From the NCBI RefSeq assembly GCF_003185655.1, contig NZ_QHJQ01000002.1:186001-250000 (forward strand): 64,000 bases of DNA, in the 5' to 3' direction. Origin of the DNA: Coraliomargarita sinensis (GTDB taxonomy: Bacteria > Verrucomicrobiota > Verrucomicrobiia > Opitutales > Coraliomargaritaceae). Below are positions 34,552-43,925 of the stretch, one piece after another (within the stretch, counting starts at the first letter, position 1; every line of letters starts with the position of its first letter). A model generated the notes under the pieces. The model was not told the DNA's origin. It saw only the letters and a program-made list of their open reading frames with translations, and searched no databases. The translations under genes were made by a program, and so were the position numbers.

Positions 34552-34961
34552 ACTCCGGTCTTTGGAAGGGGCACTGAATCGTAAACGATTACCTTTTCCC
34601 AAAGATCTTTGCAGGCCTCGACAAATACGACGTGGGCCGATTCGGTCTGGTACTTTTCCTGCGCCTCAGCGGACTCGAAACTTAAAATCAGAGAGTAGGT
34701 GAAGGAATCATCCACCACGTCGCGAGTGGCCTTGGGTGCGATGCCAACGAAACGTGTCTTCGCGTATTTCGAGTCCTGCATGAATTGCTTCACCGCGGCT
34801 TCAAATTTGGCGCGATCGGATTCACTTTTTGGATTCTTCAACCAGAAATAGACGACATGTGTAAATGTCGGATCAAATTCATTGCTTTCAGCTGGATCGG
34901 CGTAGCCGCTGGCCGGAAAAATGAATGCAAATAAAAGTGCCGAGAGTAAAAATTGTTTCAT
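34548..34961 (-). CDS. Exported Dabb domain protein
   Basis: The 137-residue protein has a signal peptide (MKQFLLSALLFAFIFPASGYA) and then a Dabb A/B barrel: FTHVVYFWLKNPKSESDRAKF, DSFTYSLILSFESAEAQEKY and SAHVVFVEACKDLWEKVIVYD. It is a periplasmic relative of the cytosolic Dabb protein at 28774, with different sequence. It overlaps by four bases the converging end of the antiporter gene. No substrate can be inferred. Confidence 0.85.
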   Translation of the reverse strand: MKQFLLSALLFAFIFPASGYADPAESNEFDPTFTHVVYFWLKNPKSESDRAKFEAAVKQFMQDSKYAKTRFVGIAPKATRDVVDDSFTYSLILSFESAEAQEKYQTESAHVVFVEACKDLWEKVIVYDSVPLPKTGV

Positions 34962-35002
34962 AGGGTCGAATATTCTGCGGGAAACTGCCTGCCCGCAAGT
35001 TT

Positions 35003-36022
35003 TCAGGAGAAAAATCCATCCAAGACGTTCTTACCGATGACTCGGCCGCTTTCCTGTTCGGTGTGGGCTGTCTTGAGGTTTTCCACATTCAGTTGACCCA
35101 GATTCTTCGTGACGGTGCTGACGAGCCGGCCCTCGTCGAGCAAGCTGGAGACACGGTTGAGGAGCTCATGTTGTTTTTCCATGTCGGGGGTTTGGTGCAT
35201 CGGCCGAGCAAACATGTACTCCCAACTAAAGCTGAGCGACTTTGGTTTAATTGCGTGGATGTTCAAAGTCTTCGGATCGTCGATGAGTGCGATATGGCCA
35301 CGCGGCTGAATCAATTCAACAATCGCATCAAAGTGGTCCTCCGAACCGTTCAGAGAGGCAACATATCGTGGTACGGTTCCTAGTTTCTGCATTTGCTCCG
35401 TCAAAGACTCGTGATGGTTGATCACATGGTCGGCGCCCATTTTTTTGACCCATTCAACCGTTTCCGGACGTGAGGCGGTTGCGACGACCTTCAGGTCGGT
35501 GAGCTTCTGGGCTAACTGGGTCAGAATCGAGCCGACACCGCCGGCAGCGCCAATGATAAGCAATGCTTCATCGGTGCCGCCGCCCTCGCTCAGCCCGAGC
35601 GAATCAAACAGCAGTTCCCAAGCGGTGATTGCGGTAAGAGGCATGCCTGCCGCTTCGGCAAATCCAAGCGACCGGGGCTTATTTCCCACGATGCGCTCAT
35701 CCACGGCGTGAAACTCTGCGTTGGTGCCTTGGCGCGTAATGTCACCCGCGTAAAAGACTTCGTCGCCGACGTGAAACAAACTTACTTCGCTGCCCGTCTC
35801 CCTTACGATCCCCGCCGCGTCATAGCCGATGACTTTACTCTCGCCTTCGGCAGGGCCCATCTGTGGACGAGTCCGGACTTTAACGTCCACCGGATTGACG
35901 GAGATACCCCTGACTTCGACCAGCAAATCCCTCGGTCCTAGGTCCGGCTTCTCGGCTTCAAGTTCAATTAGCGAATCAGGGGCACTGATCGGTCCGGTTT
36001 TCCTGTATCCTATAGCTTTCAT
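35003..36022 (-). CDS. Zinc-independent MDR-family quinone oxidoreductase / alcohol dehydrogenase-like protein
   Basis: The 339-residue protein is a medium-chain reductase: GroES-like N-terminal domain ([18 protein letters not shown]), NADPH-binding glycine motif [16 protein letters not shown] and a C-terminal dimerisation region. No structural zinc cysteines are visible, so it is closer to NADPH:quinone reductase (QOR) than to alcohol dehydrogenase. The start ATG at 36022 directly precedes [11 protein letters not shown]. It probably reduces quinones or enones. It is 41 bases from the Dabb gene on the same strand. Confidence 0.88.
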   Translation of the reverse strand: MKAIGYRKTGPISAPDSLIELEAEKPDLGPRDLLVEVRGISVNPVDVKVRTRPQMGPAEGESKVIGYDAAGIVRETGSEVSLFHVGDEVFYAGDITRQGTNAEFHAVDERIVGNKPRSLGFAEAAGMPLTAITAWELLFDSLGLSEGGGTDEALLIIGAAGGVGSILTQLAQKLTDLKVVATASRPETVEWVKKMGADHVINHHESLTEQMQKLGTVPRYVASLNGSEDHFDAIVELIQPRGHIALIDDPKTLNIHAIKPKSLSFSWEYMFARPMHQTPDMEKQHELLNRVSSLLDEGRLVSTVTKNLGQLNVENLKTAHTEQESGRVIGKNVLDGFFS

Positions 36023-36222
36023 GTCTTTTTTATCGGATGCAATTGCATCGAAAGTAGAACTGTTACATAAGATAGATCCTGTCGCAAATGCAACGCCCGG
36101 GCGGATCCCTTAAAACTTTTCCCTCCGCTACCCGTTGAGGCGGTTGACGAAGCTAAACCGGCGTTTAGTTTAGGAATGGCCGTCGGAACATGCCTGCGCA
36201 CCAAAGCAAAACCCCAAAAGCG

Positions 36223-36798
36223 ATGTCTTCTTTAACACCTGAATTCTTCCAAAGTGATCCCGTCGACTGTGCCCGTGATTTGATCGGTTGCCACTTGGGT
36301 TGGGGAGATTGTTCCGGAAGAATCGTTGAGACCGAGGCGTATCACGCTATTGGCGACGAGGCCTGCCATACTTTCATGCGGCCGTCGACGCGTCAGTTTG
36401 TCGACGAACACAAAGCCGGTGACGCTTATGTCTATCTGAACTATGGGGTGCACTGGCTCTTCAATATCGTGGTCAAAGGACCGGAGGGGGACGGTTTTGT
36501 TCTGCTTCGCGCATTGGAGCCCGTACAGGGCATCAAAGCGATGCGGCAACGGCGTGGGAATTTTCCTGACAAACTGCTGATGGCAGGTCCCGGCCGGCTC
36601 ACTCAGGCGATGGGAATCGGCGGCGAGCATCACGGTCGCAGCTTTTTGGAGTGCGGGTTGGGGCAATTGGAAGCAGGCAGTGCGAGCGCCGTTGTCTCCG
36701 GGCCGCGAATCGGAATTTCCAAGGCGACAGAGTTAAACTGGCGCTTCGGTGATTCCGGTTCGAATTGCCTGAGCAGAAAGTTTCCCTCTGTCAGCTGA
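36223..36798 (+). CDS. DNA-3-methyladenine glycosylase (AAG/MPG family)
   Basis: The ATG at 36223 gives a 191-residue protein; another in-frame ATG lies at 36190. The AAG family shows GRIVETEAYHAIGDEACH, where the Glu activates the water, YVYLNYGVHWLFNIVV and LLMAGPGRLTQAMGI. It removes alkylated purines and hypoxanthine from DNA in base excision repair. It stands alone on the plus strand; its stop is 18 bases from the converging coiled-coil gene. Confidence 0.92.
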   Translation: MSSLTPEFFQSDPVDCARDLIGCHLGWGDCSGRIVETEAYHAIGDEACHTFMRPSTRQFVDEHKAGDAYVYLNYGVHWLFNIVVKGPEGDGFVLLRALEPVQGIKAMRQRRGNFPDKLLMAGPGRLTQAMGIGGEHHGRSFLECGLGQLEAGSASAVVSGPRIGISKATELNWRFGDSGSNCLSRKFPSVS

Positions 36799-36816
36799 AT
36801 GAGCCTCGGCGTGCTT

Positions 36817-37917
36817 TTAATCCAAGCGGATCCCCGAGTTGATCTCGTTTTGCTCAATAGAAGCTTCGCGTTCGCTGAGGTTGTTTAGCTTTTCGATCAA
36901 TGTACTTTCAGCTTTTTCCACATCACGTGCACGCTCTTCCAGTTTGCGGTTTTCCTCTTCCAGTTTACGCAGCTTTGCCTCCAGTGTCTCCTCGCGTCCG
37001 TCAGTGCTGTGACTAATGGGCTGTCCGGTATCGGCTGCCGTTGTTTGTAAAAGTTCTCCCTTGAGCTGGTTAAGGTCCGTTTTCTGGGATTTGAGAATCT
37101 GTTGATCCTCGAGCAGTTGCTTTTTGAGAGATTCCAGCTCGGCTTCTTTAGCCTTCAGGGCAGCTTCGCGCTTGCGGAGTAATTCGCTGTCGGCGGCATT
37201 CTGCGACCCGTCCAGGGTGCCGGCTTTAACATCGAGATTCTCGCGCATCTGCTCCAGTTCAACTTGTACCGTCTCGACCTCGCTAAGCCGGTTGATGACG
37301 ATTTCTTCCGCATCGTTCAGTTCCTTGTCGCGCCGCTTTAATTCACGGCGCTCCGATTCAATACGGGCCTTTTCGTGTGAGATTCGTTTTTGTTCCTCTG
37401 CCATGCTCTTCTCCCGCTCAAGCATGAGTTTTTTCTGCTCTTCGATGTAGCGGCGTTCGGAAGCGGTGAGTTTTCGTTCCGGCTTGCTTTTCGGCTGGGC
37501 CAGATCGATGCCACTCTTGATGAAGCAGGGGACGATGATCTGCTCCCATGCCTTTAATTCCCAGCCTTTCAGGGTGTGCGCTTCGCCGGATTGATCGAAG
37601 AGGGTCACTTTATGCTTCCCGATCGACTTGATGCGCGAGCGGTCTTTGACGATGCCCAGAAGCAACTGCTTTGACTTTTCCAGCTCCCTCGCAGGCGGGA
37701 TGACCACAAGTATCGCGATGTTGACCGAGATGAGACCGACGAGTCCAAAAGCGAGTATACTGAAGATGGCACTTACGGTTAAGGCATACACCAGCCAGGC
37801 GGCGCCGAGCGAAGCGGCCCCAAGCAAAGTGGCCGCCAGGGCAACGCGCCGGGCAGAGTGGGTTTTGAGAAAACGATCAAGCGTTTTTTCGAGTTGCCTA
37901 TCGGTATTTTTGGACAT
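36817..37917 (-). CDS. Membrane-anchored long coiled-coil protein
   Basis: From the ATG at 37917 (MSKNTDRQLEKTL) the product has 366 residues. Two helices (about 25-42 and 48-70) are close together, then comes a small domain (about 85-150) that resembles a single-domain OB/PH-like unit, KHKVTLFDQSGEAHTLKGWE. Residues about 160-360 are an almost unbroken heptad coiled coil rich in Glu, Lys, Leu and Arg, ending ASIEQNEINSGIRLD. It could be a scaffold or envelope-linked organiser. No family is recognised. Confidence 0.7.
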   Translation of the reverse strand: MSKNTDRQLEKTLDRFLKTHSARRVALAATLLGAASLGAAWLVYALTVSAIFSILAFGLVGLISVNIAILVVIPPARELEKSKQLLLGIVKDRSRIKSIGKHKVTLFDQSGEAHTLKGWELKAWEQIIVPCFIKSGIDLAQPKSKPERKLTASERRYIEEQKKLMLEREKSMAEEQKRISHEKARIESERRELKRRDKELNDAEEIVINRLSEVETVQVELEQMRENLDVKAGTLDGSQNAADSELLRKREAALKAKEAELESLKKQLLEDQQILKSQKTDLNQLKGELLQTTAADTGQPISHSTDGREETLEAKLRKLEEENRKLEERARDVEKAESTLIEKLNNLSEREASIEQNEINSGIRLD

Positions 37918-38026
37918 CCGAGATAAACATATAAGTATAGATTCCCAATATTGTCCGCCAAAAATCCCTGAAATGTGGGGTTTTAGAAACTCTTTACAAA
38001 AGAACCGTGCGGCATGTGCGCCTACT

Positions 38027-38057
38027 AAAAAGCCCACGGTTCACGGACCTGGGCTTT
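38027..38057 (-). terminator. Rho-independent terminator after the broken PEP-CTERM gene
   Basis: On the minus strand AAAGCCCA pairs with TGGGCTTT around a 13-base loop and continues into a run of five T. It lies 22 bases after the TAA at 38080, so the gene's end signal is still intact although the coding frame is not. Confidence 0.8.
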
Positions 38058-38079
38058 CATTACGACTATCCCGGTAAAA

Positions 38080-38736
38080 TTAGCGGTGGCGACGCACTAA
38101 GCGACAGGCCAGCATGAATAGCGTACCAAAGAGCGCTAAGCGAGGTTCCGGTACTGATTCCAGTACGATGGAGTCGCCGTCGTTGAGGTTGTAGATTGTA
38201 TCAAATGCCACACCAGGATCCAAATTAAGGGTTTCATAGCTAACATCAGGTAGGTATTACTCACGATTAACGATCAGGTTGGCTGTGTTGCCCGCTATGA
38301 GTACGTCAGTAGACGGACCATCTATGTTGCTGGCTTCCACTCTCCATGTGAAAATGACGTTATCCGTAGCATCAATTGTACTCACTGCTGCAGACCCGAG
38401 TTCCGGCAGTGTGGCAAATGAGCTACTAAGTAGAAACGCAAAATCACCACCACGTGTCGCCTGGTATACACGAGAATCCACAGAACCACCTTCACCAATT
38501 AAAAATCGGCTGACCTCCTCCCCGCGACGGTTTCTGTAAAAGTAGCTATAATTCAAAGTCCCATCATCGGCGGAAAACTGGGTGTAACCACCGGTTTACA
38601 GTAAATTGCCGGAGGCGGTTCCTTCGAACTTAAAGTTTAATCCGCTGCCGATAGGAGTGACAGTTATTGCTATAGCGGCATTGATTAAGTGGTTTAAGCT
38701 CAAAAGGAGAACGGTAATGCATGTCGTCTTATTCAT
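38080..38736 (-). pseudogene. PEP-CTERM secreted protein gene with two in-frame stop codons
   Basis: Read on the minus strand from the ATG at 38736, the frame begins with a signal peptide (MNKTTCITVLLLSLNHLINA), and ends with a PEP-CTERM signal: VPEPRLALFGTLFMLACR then VRRHR and TAA. Between them two TAA codons interrupt the same frame, one at 38596-38598 after TASGNLL and one at 38257-38259 after LIVNRE. The residues on each side of both stops read as normal beta-rich sequence, for example TGGYTQFSADDGTLNYSY and YLPDVSYETLNLDPG. Apart from the two stops, the 218-codon frame is unbroken. This points to two recent nonsense mutations, or readthrough, rather than a decayed relic. Confidence 0.82.
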
Positions 38737-38983
38737 GGCGGAGGCGCGAAAGTAGTAAGAGTTGTGATGCATGGGCTTTTTAAACGAGCGAGAAACAATG
38801 CCCTTACATCTCAAGATTAACTTTTTGTGTGAAATTTCCGTAATTTCACGGATTAATAGAAACGCGCACATTTCGTAATCGCCCTGAACCATGTCCTTCA
38901 CGGGGGACTGTTATGGTCGCCCCGTCCCCTGCAAATACAGTTGTCAAAATCGTCCAGCGCTATCTTTATTCATGTTGGCAACT

Positions 38984-40921
38984 ATGGCATTTGAAAATAT
39001 CTCTCCCGAAGAAAAAGAAGAACTACTGGAGGGTGTCCTGAACAATGCCTATCACGGAATCGTGGCTTTGGATGCAATTCGAAATTCATCCGGCGTGGCC
39101 GAAGACTTTGTTTACATCTACGCGAATAAAAAAGCCGAACTGGCACTCGGCAAGGGACAGGATGAATTAATCGGTCACCGCTTTCTCAAACTCTTTCCCG
39201 GAATCAAAGAAGAAGGGCTTTTCGACAAATTTGTCGGAGTGCTCGAAAGCGGGGAGCCTTACAACTTCGATCACTTTTACGACCGGGATGGCCTGCACGG
39301 GATGTTTCAGGTGAGTGTGAACAAGTTTCGGGACGGAATTATCATTTCATTTGTTGAGACCACCGAGCAGGTGAATCAAGCCAGGCAATTGGAGATTTTA
39401 ACTCAGCGTCTCGATATGGCCACAAGCGCAGCCAAGGTAGGTGTTTGGGAGTATGATATTCCGGCGGATAAATTGATCTGGGATGACGCCATGCATCGTA
39501 TCTACGATGTAACTCCCGAGGAGTTTGAAGGTGTGATCGATTCCTGGGAGAAGCGGGTACACCCCGACGACCTGCCTGCTGCGAAGGCGGAATTTCAGTC
39601 GGCGAAGACTCCGGACCAGGATATTTATACCAAATTCCGGATTGTCTTGAAGAATGGCAGCGTTCGTTGGATCGATGCGCGTGCCCGGTTGATTTGTAAC
39701 GATGAGCACGATCTCATTGGTATCGTTGGGACGAATTGGGATATTACGGAACTTGTCTACGCTTACGACACGTTGGCCAAAGCCAAAGAAGAGGCAGAGC
39801 GGGCCAATGCGGCAAAGTCCGAATTTTTGGCAGTCATGAGTCATGAACTCCGCACACCCTTGAATCCGATCATCGGTTGCAGCGACCTGTTGAGGGATCA
39901 CCTGAAAGATCCTGCGGATCTGAAGCTGCTGGACATGATCGATCAATGCGGACGTAACCTACTGGAGCTTATTTCCGATATTTTGGATTTCTGTACTCTG
40001 GATGAGGGGCACATGACACTGACTCCTGTTCCTACCAATATCCACGAAACGACTCAGGATGTCTGTCGTGAGTTTGACGCCAAGGCCAAAGAGAAGGGTT
40101 TGGAGCTTTCATTGTCCGTATCCGAAGATTTGCCCGACGAACTTCTTATCGACCCTAAGCGTTTTCAGCAAATTGTCCGTAACTTAATTTCCAATGCAGT
40201 CAAATTTACCAATGAAGGTTTCGTGCGTGTTGATCTGAGCACACACACCGATAATGCAGGGGAAAACATGTTTGTGGCGACTTTTACAGATACGGGCAGT
40301 GGTATCCCGAAAGATCAGGTGGAATATATTTTTGAGCGCTTTACCCAATTGGATTCAAGTAATACGCGAAAAGAGGGGGGTACCGGGTTGGGGTTGGCGA
40401 TTTGCCAGCGTCTTTGTGATCTTATGGGCGGGGAGATTTCGGTCACCAGTCAATCCGGGGAAGGGGCCACTTTTACGGTCAAACTCCCGATGAGGTTGGT
40501 TGGTCAGGAAGATGCACCGGATACTCTGTTGAACCATAAGGTTGAACTCGCTGAAAAAAGTTTTCGTGTTCTCGTCATTGATGATGACATGCCGAATCTG
40601 CTCTATTTCAAGGCCGCGATCAATCAAATCGGAGTGGAGTCTGTAACCGTGAATGATCCGAAGGAAGGGCATTCATTGGCACTGTCAGAAGCCTTTGATC
40701 TTATCTTTTTGGATCTCCATATGCCCAATGTGAGTGGTATGGATATCACGAGAGGAATTCGCAACTCTTCCGGCCCAAATCAAAATACCCCCATTGTGGC
40801 AGTTACTGCGGATGTGCGGCCTGAGCAAAAAGAGGCATGTTCGAAATTAGGTTTTTCACGGGTCTTGAATAAGCCGGTGAAACCGGAGCAATTGCGGGCG
40901 GCGATTATAGATTTTGCCTGA
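38984..40921 (+). CDS. Hybrid sensor histidine kinase with a receiver domain
   Basis: From the ATG at 38984 the product is 645 residues; 38972 is also possible. Two PAS domains come first (about 15-130 and 145-265), the second with SVRWIDARARLI. Next is a HisKA domain with FLAVMSHELRTPLNPII, His287 being phosphorylated. The ATPase domain shows NLISNAVKFTNEGF and GGTGLGLAICQRL. A C-terminal receiver follows with VLVIDDDMPN, FLDLHMPNVSG (phosphoacceptor Asp) and the conserved Lys in VLNKPVKP. No transmembrane segment is visible, so it senses a cytosolic or redox cue. It starts 247 bases from the divergent broken PEP-CTERM gene. Confidence 0.9.
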   Translation: MAFENISPEEKEELLEGVLNNAYHGIVALDAIRNSSGVAEDFVYIYANKKAELALGKGQDELIGHRFLKLFPGIKEEGLFDKFVGVLESGEPYNFDHFYDRDGLHGMFQVSVNKFRDGIIISFVETTEQVNQARQLEILTQRLDMATSAAKVGVWEYDIPADKLIWDDAMHRIYDVTPEEFEGVIDSWEKRVHPDDLPAAKAEFQSAKTPDQDIYTKFRIVLKNGSVRWIDARARLICNDEHDLIGIVGTNWDITELVYAYDTLAKAKEEAERANAAKSEFLAVMSHELRTPLNPIIGCSDLLRDHLKDPADLKLLDMIDQCGRNLLELISDILDFCTLDEGHMTLTPVPTNIHETTQDVCREFDAKAKEKGLELSLSVSEDLPDELLIDPKRFQQIVRNLISNAVKFTNEGFVRVDLSTHTDNAGENMFVATFTDTGSGIPKDQVEYIFERFTQLDSSNTRKEGGTGLGLAICQRLCDLMGGEISVTSQSGEGATFTVKLPMRLVGQEDAPDTLLNHKVELAEKSFRVLVIDDDMPNLLYFKAAINQIGVESVTVNDPKEGHSLALSEAFDLIFLDLHMPNVSGMDITRGIRNSSGPNQNTPIVAVTADVRPEQKEACSKLGFSRVLNKPVKPEQLRAAIIDFA

Positions 40922-41110
40922 GTTTGCGGTGTGGCGGGCGATCTGTTGCTCGCATTAATAATCGATACGTTTGCGAGGCAGGAGCGCTTTTTCGGGCTCA
41001 TTGAGGGATGCTTAAGGGGATCTACGGCTTGTTTCCGGCGAGTTTCGCCACTGGTTCGCACGGCAAAGATTGTATTGCCTGATTTCATTGAAGTACCTAT
41101 GATACGTACG

Positions 41111-41120
41111 AAGGAGGTGA
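41111..41120 (+). promoter_or_regulatory. Strong Shine-Dalgarno deciding the start of the ACT gene
   Basis: AAGGAGGTGA sits five bases before the ATG at 41126. Its near-perfect match to the 16S 3' end supports 41126 over the in-frame ATG at 41099. Confidence 0.75.
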
Positions 41121-41125
41121 GAGAA

Positions 41126-41545
41126 ATGGATCTAAAAGCTCAGATGGGCAAGGAAGTCATGATCAAGGTCGCTAACCGCATCGGTATACTGGCAGATGTC
41201 GCACGGGCTTTGGCGGATCGCGGGATCAACTTGTTGGCAATCGATGCGCATGCCCTGGCAGGCCAGGCTTTCATTCGCTTGGTGACGGATGATAATCTGC
41301 GTGCTGGGGACACACTTGGCGAGCACGGCTATAAGTCTCAGGCGGAAGATGTCATTCTACTGACGGTTCCGCATAAGCCGGGCATCCTACATCGCGTGAC
41401 GGAGATTCTGGCGGAAAGCGAAATTGATGTACATCATGTCTACGCCAGCACGACGGACAAGGGTGGTAATTGCTGCGTGGTCTTGCATACAGCCAACGAT
41501 GCTCAGGCACTCGTTAAATTTAACGAGAACCGTATCGGTGTCTAA
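41126..41545 (+). CDS. Tandem ACT-domain protein
   Basis: The 139-residue protein starts after a near-perfect ribosome binding site at 41111-41120; an in-frame ATG at 41099 is less likely. It has two ACT domains: residues about 8-62 (VANRIGILADVARALADRG) and 75-135 (VPHKPGILHRVTEILAESEI). ACT domains bind amino acids and regulate metabolic enzymes. Such stand-alone tandem proteins are common regulators of unknown ligand. It has no obvious neighbour with which to act. Confidence 0.85.
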   Translation: MDLKAQMGKEVMIKVANRIGILADVARALADRGINLLAIDAHALAGQAFIRLVTDDNLRAGDTLGEHGYKSQAEDVILLTVPHKPGILHRVTEILAESEIDVHHVYASTTDKGGNCCVVLHTANDAQALVKFNENRIGV

Positions 41546-41667
41546 GCGAACCGTTGGCGTACTTCATTGATTGAACCATTCAAGTCTACCGTTTTCACAG
41601 ATCGGTTCAGATAAGTTTCTCCCGTTATCTGTGCTCTCAGTAGACCATGGGCTCTCGTCTGCTTTCT

Positions 41668-42405
41668 TCACCTGCCGCGTATTTTAGAAAGCAAGTGAAG
41701 GATTTCCAGATAGAGCCAGACCAGGGTGACGAGCAGGCCAAAAGCGGCAAACCACTCCATATACTTTGGAGCTCCGCGTGCCACACCCTGCTCGATGAAA
41801 TCAAAGTCGAGCACGAGATTTAAGGCCGCGATAACGACGACGAAAAGGCTGAATCCGATCCCGATCATGCCACTTTCATGAATGTAGGGGATACTGCCGC
41901 CGAACAAGCTCATGATCCAGCCGATGAGATAAATCATCGCAATGCCACCGGTGGCGGCGGTGACCCCCAGTTTGAAATTCTCGGTCGCTTGGATCAAGCC
42001 GCTTCGGTAGGCCACCAGCAGAGAGGCCAGGGTGCCAAAAGTCAGCAAAACGGCTTGAAAAACAATACCGGGATACATCATCTCAAACAATGCTGAGATA
42101 ACCCCTAACACAAGCCCTTCCAGTACCGCATAGAGCGGCGCTGTCACGGGTGACCACTCTTTTTTGAATACAGTCACCAAGGCGACGAGAAAACCCCCGA
42201 TTGCGCCGACTGCGATGTAGGCAATGAGCTCCGACGGCTCCTCCGCCCCGACCGTGCGCCGCCAACTTAGGGCTGCGGTTGCCACAACGCCCAGGAGCAT
42301 CATAGCGGTCTTATTGACCGTTCCGCCCAAGGTCATGAAATTTCCATCCGTAGCGACGTCTTGAAATGTGTTATCCGTTAGAGTCGGGTTTCCTGTTCGT
42401 ATCAT
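41668..42405 (-). CDS. Bax inhibitor-1/YccA family membrane protein
   Basis: The 245-residue protein has a polar N-terminus of about 30 residues, then seven hydrophobic segments (about 32-240). The layout and the phrase VLDFDFIEQGVARGAPKYMEW, with its acidic pair in the last loop, match the bacterial Bax inhibitor-1/YccA family, which includes calcium-leak channels and protease modulators. It is a stand-alone gene on the minus strand. A specific role cannot be told. Confidence 0.88.
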   Translation of the reverse strand: MIRTGNPTLTDNTFQDVATDGNFMTLGGTVNKTAMMLLGVVATAALSWRRTVGAEEPSELIAYIAVGAIGGFLVALVTVFKKEWSPVTAPLYAVLEGLVLGVISALFEMMYPGIVFQAVLLTFGTLASLLVAYRSGLIQATENFKLGVTAATGGIAMIYLIGWIMSLFGGSIPYIHESGMIGIGFSLFVVVIAALNLVLDFDFIEQGVARGAPKYMEWFAAFGLLVTLVWLYLEILHLLSKIRGR

Positions 42406-42820
42406 CGTTGGTTCGTTTTCGGTTTTGTCTGGAATAGCGCTAACGTAAGCTTATTTAACGTAGTTACAGTGCTTTAGCCCTGTGACCTTGTAAAGGCAGG
42501 CGGTCCCGTTTGCACTTGCGGGCAGTTGGCTAAGGCAGGCTGCCTACGTGGACGAATCGCTACCATGAGAAAGTCCTTAAGTGAGTGCCATTCGAGTTCG
42601 TCTGCTTCATTGCTAAGAATCTTATTGTGTGCCTATGGTTTTAACCGCGAGGGAAAAATGGGCGTGCGGCGCCAGTTCTGCATGTTTACCATTTTTTGAA
42701 GCGTTTTAGTGACAAAGACTCAAGATATATGAGCGTGTAAGTTCGTCAAATGAGACGGCTGTGCCTTAACGATTGTCTTATGAACTAGCGTTCCGATACT
42801 GTGGGCCTTTACACATACAA
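42406..42820. other. 415-base spacer upstream of signal peptidase I
   Basis: Between the divergent Bax-inhibitor and signal-peptidase genes. It contains a GCAGGC-rich stretch near 42497-42555 and no convincing open frame, tRNA or riboswitch. The two promoters are expected here. Confidence 0.5.
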
Positions 42821-43321
42821 ATGGGCGGTATTTTCAAACGACTCGCACTGGGCGGAAATCTGCGCTGGACTTTGATCCGGGCAGGGGCTCTGGTTGTGCT
42901 GACAGTATTGATCTTTCGCTTCGTGTTCGCGCCGCTGCGTTTGGATGGCACCAGCATGGAGCCGACGTTTCAGCACGGGCAGTTGTCTCTGGCAAATCGA
43001 CTCGCCTATCTTCGTGATTCTCCGCAGCGGGGGGATGTCGTTGCGGTGCGCATGCGCAATACCGGACGCAGTATCTTTCTCCTCAAGCGGGTCGTCGGGC
43101 TCCCGGGAGAGGCGGTCGGCTTTGAGGGCGGCAAGGTGACGGTAGATGGTGTCCGCCTGGAGGAGGATTACCTGACTTATGATTCAGATTGGAACCGCGA
43201 CCCGGTTCTTTGTGAAGCCAACGAGTATTTCGTAGTGGGGGACAATCGCTCCATGCCGATCCGACAACACACATTCGGACGCACCACACTTGCCCGGATT
43301 GTCGGAAAGGTTATTTTTTAA
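42821..43321 (+). CDS. lepB: Signal peptidase I
   Basis: From the ATG at 42821 ([12 protein letters not shown]) the product has 166 residues. It has one N-terminal membrane helix (about 17-38), the catalytic serine in [10 protein letters not shown] (Ser45) and the lysine in [11 protein letters not shown] (Lys89). The final conserved box reads [15 protein letters not shown]; the usual SxDSR part is replaced by PIRQH. It cleaves signal peptides after export. It is followed by a small exported protein gene after two bases. Confidence 0.88.
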   Translation: MGGIFKRLALGGNLRWTLIRAGALVVLTVLIFRFVFAPLRLDGTSMEPTFQHGQLSLANRLAYLRDSPQRGDVVAVRMRNTGRSIFLLKRVVGLPGEAVGFEGGKVTVDGVRLEEDYLTYDSDWNRDPVLCEANEYFVVGDNRSMPIRQHTFGRTTLARIVGKVIF

Positions 43322-43323
43322 GA

Positions 43324-43809
43324 ATGAAGAAAATTATCATCGCCGTCCTCGTACTCATCACTGCAGGGGTTTTCGTTCGCGGATGCTTCACCGGTCCGGA
43401 AGGACAGATTCGTAAACAGCTAGGTGAGTTGGAGGAATTAGTCTCTTATGAAGAAGGGGAGGGGGATTTTTCGGCTCTTGGTAAAGTGAAGAGCCTGGGC
43501 GGCCTCTTCACCGAAGATGTTGATATCAGGCTACAAGGTTTTGCCGGTGCCCGCACCGTGAAGGGACGAAAGCAAGTACAGCAAGCGGCCATGGCGGCGC
43601 GTTCGCAGGCCAAAAGTCTACAAGCCTCTCTGCATGATATTACTGTCCAGGTCGCGGATGATCAATTGTCCGCTACCGCCGAAGCGACGGGGCGGGCCAG
43701 AGTGAGCGGAGAAAGCAGTTCGGTTGTGCAGGATTTCCGCTTCACTTTTGAGAAGACCGAAGAAGGTTGGCTCATTGCCAAAGTCGCGACGGTTGAGGCC
43801 TTGCGCTGA
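43324..43809 (+). CDS. Membrane-anchored or exported hypothetical protein, NTF2-like outline
   Basis: The 161-residue protein starts with a hydrophobic segment ending VFVRGC, a possible lipoprotein signal. The rest is a helix plus curved-sheet pattern with FSALGKVKSLGGLFTEDVDIR and a C-terminal strand VVQDFRFTFEKTEEGWLIAK that fits NTF2-like small domains. It is two bases from lepB, so the two are co-transcribed. No enzyme motif is seen. Confidence 0.6.
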   Translation: MKKIIIAVLVLITAGVFVRGCFTGPEGQIRKQLGELEELVSYEEGEGDFSALGKVKSLGGLFTEDVDIRLQGFAGARTVKGRKQVQQAAMAARSQAKSLQASLHDITVQVADDQLSATAEATGRARVSGESSSVVQDFRFTFEKTEEGWLIAKVATVEALR

Positions 43810-43925
43810 TTGGGCTGGGATGTTCACTCGGGTCGCTTGTGGGCAGCCCGCCTGTGATGCTCGGAACTCGCGGATTTTTTCGGAAAAAGCTTCTCCCGGC
43901 AGACTTTGCGGGCTACTACGGGAAC

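Noticed and set aside
38257..38736. Reading the broken PEP-CTERM gene as two separate small genes
   Set aside because: Both pieces and the PEP-CTERM tail are in the same frame, and only the first piece has a signal peptide; the second would need a TTG start inside a strand.
38080..38736. Stop codon reassignment as an explanation for the two TAA codons
   Set aside because: Many genes in the window end with TAA at the expected family length, so TAA is a normal stop here.
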